A stretch of 13,569 nt of DNA from Candidatus Omnitrophota bacterium. Its GTDB lineage: Bacteria > Omnitrophota > Gorgyraeia > Duberdicusellales > 4484-171. The stretch lies in NCBI GenBank assembly GCA_021735105.1, contig JAIPHS010000019.1, positions 1-13,569 on the forward strand, read 5' to 3'. The translations under genes were made by a program, and so were the position numbers. The notes under the pieces were generated by a model. It worked only from the letters and a program-made list of their open reading frames with translations. It had not been told where the DNA came from and did no database searches. Below, in pieces: positions 7,197 through 13,569 of the stretch; the first letter of the stretch is position 1, and each line of letters opens with the position of its first letter.

Positions 7197-7979
7197 CTAA
7201 GAATTATTAAAATCATAGAGGCAATCACTGATTTTACAAAAATCTTCTAAAGCTATCTGTTCCGGCCTCTGGCTTAGGTCTATGTCGAGTTTAGATAATA
7301 ATTTTAAAGATTCATCGGAAAATTCTTGCTTAATTAGCGTAGACATCTTTTTCCTGCGTTGTCTAAAACCCAACTTAATAAATTTAAAGAGAAAATCTTT
7401 ATCTCTAACCGGAGCTGATGCTTCCTTAAAAAACTTTAACTCAACAAAAGAAGAACTAACTTTAGGAGAAGGCCTAAAGGCTCCCGCCGGAATATCAAAT
7501 AAATGTTTAATTTTAGCATAATATTGGACTAAACAACTTATGGACCCATATATTTTACTGCCCGGCTTTGCAGATATTTTTTTTACAAATTCTTTTTGAA
7601 GAATTAAATAGCTACTGGTAATCTTTTTTTTATAAAATACTAAATACTCAATTAATTTACTACTTAAATGATAAGGAACATTACTAAAAATTAATAGATT
7701 TTTTTTAAACTCTATTAGTGAAATATCTCGAATATCAGCTTGAATAATTTCAGTATTTCGTGCCTTAGCCAACTCTTCTCTAGTAACTTTAACTAAGATT
7801 GGATCGATTTCTACACAATAAAGAAATTTAGCTTTTTTAGCAATTATTTTGCTTATTTGGCCAGCCCCAGAACCAATTTCTAAAACACTTTTTCCTCTAC
7901 AATCTAATTTGGAAACTACCTTGTCTATATAATGTTTATCTTTTAAAAAAATTTGAGAAAATGAACGATTCTGTCTCAT
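7197..7979 (-). CDS. rsmA: 16S rRNA (adenine1518-N6/adenine1519-N6)-dimethyltransferase
   Basis: KsgA/RsmA dimethylates two adjacent adenines in the 3'-terminal hairpin of 16S rRNA, using S-adenosylmethionine, late in 30S assembly. The 260 residues match the family length. SQIFLKD (8-14) matches the usual GQNFL.D entry. VLEIGSGAGQIS (32-43) is the SAM-binding motif I; it reads GSGAG where most have GPGLG. VEID (56-59) binds the SAM ribose, NVPYHLSSKLI (100-110) is catalytic motif IV (usually NLPY), FRPSPKVSS (168-176) is diagnostic, and FRQRRKKM and RPEQI lie in the RNA-binding C-terminal part. The ATG overlaps the pdxA stop as ATGA. A sister Erm-type methylase is the only alternative, and the FRPSPKV block and pdxA linkage argue for RsmA. 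Confidence 0.95.
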   Translation of the reverse strand: MRQNRSFSQIFLKDKHYIDKVVSKLDCRGKSVLEIGSGAGQISKIIAKKAKFLYCVEIDPILVKVTREELAKARNTEIIQADIRDISLIEFKKNLLIFSNVPYHLSSKLIEYLVFYKKKITSSYLILQKEFVKKISAKPGSKIYGSISCLVQYYAKIKHLFDIPAGAFRPSPKVSSSFVELKFFKEASAPVRDKDFLFKFIKLGFRQRRKKMSTLIKQEFSDESLKLLSKLDIDLSQRPEQIALEDFCKISDCLYDFNNS

Positions 7980-8917
7980 GCGGATAAAATAATAGCCTGA
8001 CTGATTGCCCTTTCCATGGAGCTACTAAATATTGCCCGAGAATTATTTTTCACTAATTCATAAGCTACCCCATGATCCGGAGAAGTTCGTATGATTGGCA
8101 ACCCCAAAGTTAAATTGATACCTGAATGAAAAGAAAGCAATTTAAAAGGTATCATGCCTTGGTCATGATACGAAGCTATTATGCAATCATATTTTTCCAA
8201 ATTGCCTTTGATGAATAAGGAATCAGCCGGATAAGGGCCGTAAACATTTTCCTTAGACTGGTTGATGGCTGCTTTAATAATTTTTTCCTCATTTCCTAAA
8301 AAAGTATCGATTCCGGCATGCGGGTTTAATGAAGCAAACCCAACAACTGGATTATTTAAATTTAATTGATTTTTTAAAAAGGAATAAGTCAATCTAATTG
8401 TTTCTAAAACAACTTCTTTGGTTATTGCAACAGATACATCTTTAAGGCAAAGATGGCGGGTAAGTAAGACAGTTTTTAACTTTTCTGAAAACATCATCAT
8501 AACTACCCGTTGTTGTTTGAAATAATCTCTTAAAAATTCAGTATGTCCAGAAAAACCCGGCTGGGCTAGGCATACCGCTTCTTTAGATACAGGGGCAGTA
8601 ACCAGACAGTTAAACTTTTCTTTTTTTATAAGTTCTAAAGATCGATTCAAATAAGACAGGCTTGCTTGACCGGAGAGTTTCGATGCTGACCCTCTTTTAA
8701 TACTTTTAATATTTTTTGTAGAATTATCTAAAAAGAATATTCTTTTTCTTGTCTTGTGATATTCGGGAATTTGTTCTGCAATATACCTATCTCCAACTAC
8801 CCAAAAGTTAACTTCTTTATCCGCTAAAGAATGGATGGCTCTAAAAACTACCTCCGGCCCGCAGCCAGAAGGATCACCTAAGGTAATAACTACATCTTTA
8901 AACCGGTTTTTACCCAT
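7976..8917 (-). CDS. pdxA: 4-hydroxythreonine-4-phosphate dehydrogenase
   Basis: PdxA oxidises 4-phosphohydroxy-L-threonine, feeding 3-amino-2-oxopropyl phosphate to PdxJ in the deoxyxylulose-independent steps of pyridoxal phosphate synthesis. The 313 residues are close to the usual 325-335. Seen in order: ITLGDPSGCGPEVV (11-24), GHTEFLRDYF (124-133), the three metal-binding histidines H155 (LLTRHLCL), H200 (SLNPHAGIDTFLGNEE) and H251 (SYHDQGMIPFKLLSF), and LGLPIIRTSPDHGVAYEL (271-288). The start at 8917 has no recognisable Shine-Dalgarno site and lies 8 bp after surA; the GDP motif begins at residue 14, as expected. The stop overlaps the rsmA start. PdxA2-type or four-carbon acid sugar dehydrogenases are related, but the neighbours favour PdxA. 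Confidence 0.94.
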   Translation of the reverse strand: MGKNRFKDVVITLGDPSGCGPEVVFRAIHSLADKEVNFWVVGDRYIAEQIPEYHKTRKRIFFLDNSTKNIKSIKRGSASKLSGQASLSYLNRSLELIKKEKFNCLVTAPVSKEAVCLAQPGFSGHTEFLRDYFKQQRVVMMMFSEKLKTVLLTRHLCLKDVSVAITKEVVLETIRLTYSFLKNQLNLNNPVVGFASLNPHAGIDTFLGNEEKIIKAAINQSKENVYGPYPADSLFIKGNLEKYDCIIASYHDQGMIPFKLLSFHSGINLTLGLPIIRTSPDHGVAYELVKNNSRAIFSSSMERAISQAIILSA

Positions 8918-8925
8918 AATAATGT

Positions 8926-9837
8926 TTAATTGTTTTGGGAATTTGCAAAGGAATAAATTTCTATTACTGCGTCTTTTTTTAAAGAATCAACCCAATCATT
9001 GAATCTTTCACTAAATTGCTTCTGCCAAAGATATTTATAAACTTTATCCTGTGCTTCTGAAAGTGTAAGCGCCTGAGATGGATTAACTTTTTTACGATAT
9101 ATTAAATAATATAAATCATCAATCTTTTTTATTAAATGCTCTTTATCTTTAAGAGATTTTAAAGCTTCTGACAAAGGTTCTTGCAATCGGCCTAGACTTG
9201 TATTAATTTCAGATAACTGGCTATTGTATTTTTCTTCTGCCTTTTTTATTCCTTCTTTTTCAATAAAGGTAGATATACCTTCTAACATCTTTTTATCTTT
9301 TCCTTTAGCAATAACAAAATCAACTAAAGCGGGAGACTGAAATTCTTTTCTGTTTTCTTTATAAAATTGTTCTATTTTACCCGGTAAAACTGAAATTTCT
9401 GCTTTAACTTTTCTATCTATAATTTCTTTCATTAAGTATTGCTGGCTAAGGCGGTTTTTTAGGTATGATATAGTAACACCTTGCTCTTTTAGAGAATCAT
9501 AAAATGCTTCTCTGTCCGAACCAGCTAGTGCTAATTGTTCTATTTTATTTTCAAGCCAAGACTGAGGAGCTTCAATGCCTTCTTTTTTAGCTTCTTCCAA
9601 TATGAGCTTATCTTCAATCAGCCGGTTCAGAGCTTCTTCTTGCACTTGATCTTCTGTTGTCAAAATCTGTTTATTATTCTTATTGAGAATCATTTGGGAA
9701 TATTTCTCAAGATCGCCCGATGTAATGATTTGGTTGTTTACCTTCGCTATTATATGATTGGTTTGGCCAAAACAAATAATAAAATTAAAAAATAAAATAA
9801 ATAAAACTATTGCTTTTTTGTTGATATATTTTTTCAT
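8926..9837 (-). CDS. SurA-like periplasmic chaperone with degenerate rotamase region
   Basis: This exported protein of 303 residues has a KKYINKK n-region, a hydrophobic core (10-22) and possible signal peptidase I cleavage near CFG|Q (24/25). Residues 28-160 form a SurA/SurA_N-type chaperone domain: IIAKVNNQIITSGDLEKY (29-46), then LNRLIEDKLILEEAKKEGI (70-88), a universal block of this family. Where a parvulin domain should follow, residues 170-250 keep only its outline. The HIL motif is replaced by DFVIAK (173-178), TSLGRLQEPLSEALKSLK (213-230) matches the usual GGDLGW...F..A...LK block, and the domain is short. A C-terminal helix (260-288) fits the part that folds back onto the N domain. 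It probably binds outer-membrane or exported proteins without isomerase activity (inference). It sits between mfd and pdxA, as surA does before pdxA in E. coli. Confidence 0.85.
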   Translation of the reverse strand: MKKYINKKAIVLFILFFNFIICFGQTNHIIAKVNNQIITSGDLEKYSQMILNKNNKQILTTEDQVQEEALNRLIEDKLILEEAKKEGIEAPQSWLENKIEQLALAGSDREAFYDSLKEQGVTISYLKNRLSQQYLMKEIIDRKVKAEISVLPGKIEQFYKENRKEFQSPALVDFVIAKGKDKKMLEGISTFIEKEGIKKAEEKYNSQLSEINTSLGRLQEPLSEALKSLKDKEHLIKKIDDLYYLIYRKKVNPSQALTLSEAQDKVYKYLWQKQFSERFNDWVDSLKKDAVIEIYSFANSQNN

Positions 9838-9843
9838 AATCAG

Positions 9844-11721
9844 CTACATTTTAAAAGCTTCTTTCAAATAATCAACCTCTTTTTTAAGAATCCGGCAATA
9901 AAAATCAAACCCAACCATCCAGACAAAACCATGTTGTTGCTTGCCTAATATATTTCCTGCACCCCTTAATTCAAGGTCTCTTCTTGCTAACTCAAATCCA
10001 GCACCTAGATGTGAAAATTCTTCAATATATTCAAGCCTTTTTTGTGACTCCGATTTTATCTTATCTAAATGCGGCCTTAAACATAAAGCATAAGCCTGCA
10101 CCTTACGCCTACCTACTCTTCCCCGTAGTTGATGCAAATCAGCAAGGCCAAAATTATTTGCATTATTAATAATAATGGTATTGGCATTAGGAATATCGAT
10201 GCCAGACTCAACTATTGCAGTCGAAAACAAAACATCAATTTTAGCGTCAACAAATTGAAGCATTACTTTTTCTATCTCTGCAGCCGGAAGCCTACCATGA
10301 GCTAATCCAATTTTTATATCTGGTAAATTGTTTTTAACTTGTTTAGCTATCTTTGCAATATCTTTTATCCGATTATGAATAAAAAAAACCTGCCCCTTAC
10401 GCCTAAGTTCTCTTCTTATGGCTTTTTTAACTATCTTTATGCTAAAAGGATATACTCTAGTTTTTATCGATAAACGCTCTTTAGGCGGGGTTTGCATCAA
10501 GGAAACTTCTTTTATTCCCACCATACTCATATATAAAGTCCGCGGAATAGGAGTTGCTGTCAGCGACAAAACATCTACCCCTGCCCGGCGGGTTTTTATT
10601 CTTTCTTTGTGTTCAACCCCAAACCGCTGCTCTTCATCAATAATTAATAGCCCTAATTCTTTAAATTTAATATCATCTGACAAAAGCCTATGCGTCCCCA
10701 CCACTATATCTACTTTACCATCTCTGATGCGTTCGATAATATTCTTTTGCTCGGTTTTGGTTCGAAACCGCGAAAGCATCTCAACAGATAAAGGAAAATC
10801 ATTCATTCTTCTTTGTAAATTAACATAATGCTGATAAGCCAGGATAGTTGTAGGAACTAAAAAAGCAACTTGCCGCCCCGAAGCCGCAGCTCGAAAAGCT
10901 GCCCGCATTGCAACTTCTGTTTTGCCATAACCCACCCCTCCGCACAACAACCGATCCATGCATTGAGATGACTGCATTTGCTGCTTCACTTTTTGAGAAG
11001 CTTTTTTTTGATCCGGAGTCAAACGATAAGGAAATTGCTCTTGAAACTTTTTCTGCCACTTACTATCTTTTGGATATTTAATACCTCCAACCAATTTGCG
11101 CCGCGCTTGGACCTTTAATATTGTTAAAGCATATTGACGAACTCCTTTTTGGACTTTTTCTTTGGTTTTTTTCCACTGGCTGCTGCCTAACTTAGTTAAT
11201 TTTGGTTTTTTTATTCCTAGATTTATATATTTTTGAATAAGATGTGCGTTTTCTTTTGAAACATAAATTCGGTTATTATCGGCATATTCAATTTGGAAAA
11301 AATACTCTTGTTTTTCCTTAACTTTCATCTTTTTTGTCCCGATAAACCTCCCAATACCATAGTGAGCATGAACCACATAATCACCAGCTTTTATTCGCAA
11401 GCTTCCCTCTAATGGATAATCTTCTGAAACGTAATGATGTGTTTTTTTATAAAAAGGGACAATGATTAATAAGTCATATTCGAGAACCTCAGTGAAATTT
11501 TTATCAAAGCTATAGATCTTTGAAATTTGATCAAAACTCCATTCAATTCTAACCGGTAAGGAAAAATTAGCCGGAAATAATTCGAGAGTATCTCCCTTTT
11601 GAGCAAAATCACCCGGTTCATCAACTCCCTGGCCGCCATTATAATTTAGGTTACTAAGGCTTTGGCAGACAATCTCGATAGATATGACTTTATGTTTGTA
11701 TATTTTTAACGAGTTAAACAT
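9844..11721 (-). CDS. mfd: Short Mfd-like transcription-repair coupling helicase lacking the UvrA-binding and D7 domains
   Basis: This ATP-driven DNA translocase is 625 residues long, against about 1,150 in full-length Mfd. Residues 20-75 are the tail of the UvrB-like domain 1b (DEPGDFAQKGDTLELFP, then PVRIEW). The CarD-like RNA-polymerase-interaction domain follows (GDYVVHAHYGIGRFIG, 113-128; to about 170). The RecG-like helicase lobes have Walker A GGVGYGKT (261-268; usually GDVGFGKT), DEEQ (362-365), TATPIPRTL (388-396), TAIVESGIDIPNANT (501-515), GRVGR (534-538) and RGAGNILG (586-593). The protein stops soon after GFDFYCRIL, where the autoinhibitory D7 domain would begin. Missing are the first UvrB-like segments, including the UvrA-binding domain 2, and all of D7. 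Upstream the frame is open to 11779 but has no start codon, so the ATG at 11721 is the first possible start. surA begins 6 bp after the stop. Confidence 0.9.
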   Translation of the reverse strand: MFNSLKIYKHKVISIEIVCQSLSNLNYNGGQGVDEPGDFAQKGDTLELFPANFSLPVRIEWSFDQISKIYSFDKNFTEVLEYDLLIIVPFYKKTHHYVSEDYPLEGSLRIKAGDYVVHAHYGIGRFIGTKKMKVKEKQEYFFQIEYADNNRIYVSKENAHLIQKYINLGIKKPKLTKLGSSQWKKTKEKVQKGVRQYALTILKVQARRKLVGGIKYPKDSKWQKKFQEQFPYRLTPDQKKASQKVKQQMQSSQCMDRLLCGGVGYGKTEVAMRAAFRAAASGRQVAFLVPTTILAYQHYVNLQRRMNDFPLSVEMLSRFRTKTEQKNIIERIRDGKVDIVVGTHRLLSDDIKFKELGLLIIDEEQRFGVEHKERIKTRRAGVDVLSLTATPIPRTLYMSMVGIKEVSLMQTPPKERLSIKTRVYPFSIKIVKKAIRRELRRKGQVFFIHNRIKDIAKIAKQVKNNLPDIKIGLAHGRLPAAEIEKVMLQFVDAKIDVLFSTAIVESGIDIPNANTIIINNANNFGLADLHQLRGRVGRRKVQAYALCLRPHLDKIKSESQKRLEYIEEFSHLGAGFELARRDLELRGAGNILGKQQHGFVWMVGFDFYCRILKKEVDYLKEAFKM

Positions 11722-11752
11722 AACTAAAGCAAAACCAAGATTACAAAACCTT

Positions 11753-11829
11753 CCGAAAGACGAGTGACGACCACTTCGTTAAGACGATGGACGATTTCGT
11801 CTTTTCGTCTATCGTCTGTCATCTATCGG
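11753..11829. repeat. Palindromic GACGA-rich repeat in the secDF-mfd gap
   Basis: The gap 11722-11840 is unlike the rest of the window. GACGA starts at 11759, 11766, 11783 and 11790, in two pairs with 7-bp spacing. The complement TCGTC starts at 11797, 11805 and 11812. The core is an inverted repeat: 11782-11794 pairs with 11805-11817 over 13 bp, with one G-U pair and a 10-base loop. CCGA (11753-11756) and TCGG (11826-11829) frame the whole. There is no U-run after the stem on the transcribed strand, so it is not a standard intrinsic terminator. It could be a REP-like palindromic element or an RNA structure that affects mfd expression; neither is proven. Confidence 0.7.
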
Positions 11830-11840
11830 AGCTTTTTTCG

Positions 11841-13569
11841 TTACTTGCGCTTATGCAAAAGGTGAGATTTTCGAAAAAATAAAACTAAAGGAGCTGCAAT
11901 GTATATGGAAGAATATGTTCCAGCGATTACCCCGATTAAAAGAGTAAAAGAAAAACCAGCTAAAGCCTTACCCCCTAATAAATAAATCGACAAAACCACC
12001 AGAATTGTAGTAAGTGATGTAATAACTGAACGAGAAAGCGTATTGTTTATTGCCACATTTATTATTTCACTTAAACTTAATTTATTCATCGTAGGCGAAA
12101 CCTCTCTGATGCGATCATAGATAACAATGGTATCATTAATCGAATAACCAGCTATGGTCAAAAGAGCCGTAACTGTAAGCAGGTTCACTTCAAATCCAGC
12201 TAAACTCATAAAAACCAAACTAATTACTACATCATGAAAAAGTGCCCCTACCGCAGCAAAGGCAAAATCAAAATGTTTAAATCGATAGGCAATATAAACT
12301 AAAATACCTAAAAGTGAGAAAAGAATAGCCAAAAGTGCTCTTTTTCGCAAAAGTTTCCCTATGCGTGGGCCCACAGTAGTAACTTGCAACTCTTCAACTT
12401 GAGAAAAATTATTATCAAGGGCTTCCTTAACTGATGAAGCAATATCCTTTTTGCTCTGAACCATTACACCGCCTTGAATATCGGTAAATTCTTGGATAAC
12501 AACATCACCAAAACCAGCCTCAGCTAAAGTATTGCGAATATTACTGATGTCAGGCTTAGGTGTTATTTTATATTCAAGATTTTGTCCTCCGATAAAATCA
12601 ATTCCATAAGCCGCTTGACCTTTTTTGTAAAAATTAAATAACCCAAAAATAATTATAATTGACGAAATTACTATACATACATTCTTTATTTTGACAAAAT
12701 TAATATGAGATTTTGGAATAATGGAAAGCATGGGAAATTTCTTTAATTTTAAATCAAGAAAATAAGAAAACACAATACGGCCTACAAAAATTGCAGTAAA
12801 AATACTAGCAATAATACCTAAAGAAAGGGTGGTGGCAAAGCCTCGAATTGGACCAGTTCCATAGATAAAAAGAAAAAGCGCTGCAATCAAAGTAGTTAAA
12901 TTAGCATCAAAAATCGTCTGCCTAGCCTTATCAAAACCATTTTTTACCGCAACAGAAAGTGGTTTTTCAAGACGCAGCTCTTCACGAATTCTTTCAAAAA
13001 TTAAAACATTTGCATCTACAGCCATCCCTAGGGTAAGAATCATACCGGCTATACCAGGTAAAGTTAAAGAAGCGCCAAAAAGACGCAAGCCAGCTAAAAT
13101 AAATAATAGATCTAAGACAAGGCAAATAATTGTAATAATCCCGCCATAAAGATAATAAACCAGAATAAAACCAACCACCAAAACTGCGCCTAGAATTACA
13201 GAGTTTATCCCCCGCTGAATTGAATCAGAGCCTAAAAGAGGGCCGACACTTCTCTCTTCTTCAACTTTCAAAGGAACAGGAAGAGCTCCGGAATTCAAGA
13301 TTGAAGCTGTAGCTTTCGCTTCATCAGCAGAAAAATCACCGGTTATTTGAGCCCGGCCGCCTAAAATAGCTTCTTGAATCCGTGGAGTGCTTTGTACGGT
13401 TCCATCTAAAATAATTGCTAAAATTTTTCCAGTATTTTCCTGAGTTACTTTTGAAAATTTATCTGCGCCTTCAGAGGTAAAACGCAGCCGCACCTCAGCA
13501 GCCCCATAAGGATCAAAGCCAACAAAACTTTCTGAGAGGTCTGAGCCGCTAAGAACAGCTTCTTTTTTA
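11841..13569 (-). CDS. secDF: SecD-SecF fusion, protein-export membrane protein; 5' end cut by window
   Basis: SecDF uses the proton-motive force at the periplasmic side of SecYEG to pull exported proteins through. The 575 visible codons run in from the window edge, so the N-terminal helix and most of the first periplasmic domain are missing. The SecD part begins with its late P1 region (LSGSDLSESFVGFDPYG, then ILAIILDGTVQSTPRI and LNSGALPVPLKVEEER). Membrane segments follow, including GMAVDANVLIFERIREEL, the TM4 motif with the conserved aspartate. SecF follows in the same frame without a stop: the helix near 12,600-12,690, GIDFIGGQNLEYKI at its P4 domain, and AGYSINDTIVIYDRIRE with the matching conserved aspartate and arginine. 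A GTG at 13493 is internal, not the start, because the conserved SecD sequence continues upstream to the edge. The neighbours are mfd and surA. Confidence 0.95.
   Translation of the reverse strand, partial: KKEAVLSGSDLSESFVGFDPYGAAEVRLRFTSEGADKFSKVTQENTGKILAIILDGTVQSTPRIQEAILGGRAQITGDFSADEAKATASILNSGALPVPLKVEEERSVGPLLGSDSIQRGINSVILGAVLVVGFILVYYLYGGIITIICLVLDLLFILAGLRLFGASLTLPGIAGMILTLGMAVDANVLIFERIREELRLEKPLSVAVKNGFDKARQTIFDANLTTLIAALFLFIYGTGPIRGFATTLSLGIIASIFTAIFVGRIVFSYFLDLKLKKFPMLSIIPKSHINFVKIKNVCIVISSIIIIFGLFNFYKKGQAAYGIDFIGGQNLEYKITPKPDISNIRNTLAEAGFGDVVIQEFTDIQGGVMVQSKKDIASSVKEALDNNFSQVEELQVTTVGPRIGKLLRKRALLAILFSLLGILVYIAYRFKHFDFAFAAVGALFHDVVISLVFMSLAGFEVNLLTVTALLTIAGYSINDTIVIYDRIREVSPTMNKLSLSEIINVAINNTLSRSVITSLTTILVVLSIYLLGGKALAGFSFTLLIGVIAGTYSSIYIAAPLVLFFRKSHLLHKRK

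Noticed and set aside
9766..9837. Lipoprotein signal on the SurA-like protein
   Set aside because: The cysteine at 22 is preceded by FII, which does not match the lipobox (small residue at -1); signal peptidase I cleavage is more likely.
9838..9846. Frameshift splitting the C-terminal D7 domain of mfd into a downstream frame
   Set aside because: Only 6 bases separate the mfd stop from surA, and the surA product is a complete exported protein with no D7 similarity.
10418..10828. 136-codon open frame on the plus strand
   Set aside because: It lies wholly opposite the mfd helicase lobes, its product has no recognisable domain, and it has no ribosome site. It is a shadow of the coding strand.
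10820..11059. 79-codon open frame on the minus strand
   Set aside because: It runs out of frame within the conserved Walker A region of mfd, which is clearly the coding frame.
11759..11816. CRISPR-like or tandem repeat array
   Set aside because: The units are only 5-7 bases with no unique spacers of constant length and no cas genes; the arrangement is palindromic.
11782..11817. Intrinsic terminator for secDF
   Set aside because: The stem is good but is followed on the minus strand by TTAACGAAG, not a U-run, and the loop is long.
13491..13493. GTG as a start codon for secDF
   Set aside because: Conserved SecD sequence (GSDLSESFVGFDPYG and the following residues) continues in frame upstream to the window edge, so the GTG is an internal valine.

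Overview
The window is a compact, AT-rich bacterial chromosome segment. All twelve protein genes lie on the minus strand, so transcription runs from high to low coordinates. There are no RNA genes, insertion sequences or CRISPR arrays, and no gene-free stretch longer than about 120 bases. The cell is probably Gram-negative: it has a SurA-type periplasmic protein, and surA-pdxA-rsmA stand in the same order as in the Escherichia coli lptD-surA-pdxA-rsmA operon. The AT-rich composition, the SecD-SecF fusion, the cut-down Mfd and the lone EIIA next to a cation/proton antiporter suggest an uncultured lineage such as Omnitrophota (OP3) or a relative. That placement is a low-confidence inference; no marker here proves it.

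The layout, in the direction of transcription, falls into four probable units. (1) 13569-7197 holds secDF (5' end cut by the window edge), a 119-bp gap with a palindromic GACGA-rich repeat, a short mfd-like gene, a surA-like gene, pdxA and rsmA. The last four genes are separated by 8 bp or less or overlap by ATGA. They cover protein export, transcription-repair coupling, envelope protein folding, vitamin B6 synthesis and 16S rRNA dimethylation. (2) 7150-4419 begins at a near-consensus promoter whose predicted start site falls on the ATG. It holds a sodium-dependent neurotransmitter-family symporter, a membrane-anchored class A beta-lactamase-like serine hydrolase that overlaps it by 32 bp, and a YggT-family membrane protein. 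(3) 4355-995 begins at an extended -10 promoter and the strongest Shine-Dalgarno site in the window. It holds a fructose/nitrogen-type PTS EIIA, a two-CBS-domain protein, a CPA-type cation/proton antiporter and glgC (ADP-glucose pyrophosphorylase), tightly packed. (4) 910-1 has its own promoter and encodes an MgtE-type magnesium channel, cut by the window start just inside its first membrane helix.

Units 3 and 4 together look like an ion-homeostasis and carbon-storage block. A phosphorylatable EIIA and a CBS sensor precede an antiporter, a glycogen-synthesis gene is translationally coupled behind them, and a CBS-gated Mg2+ channel follows. The most unusual items are an Mfd homologue lacking both the UvrA-binding module and the autoinhibitory C-terminal domain, a SurA homologue with a decayed rotamase domain, the EIIA-CBS-antiporter-glgC operon, the probably leaderless symporter mRNA, and the structured GACGA repeat ahead of the short mfd.
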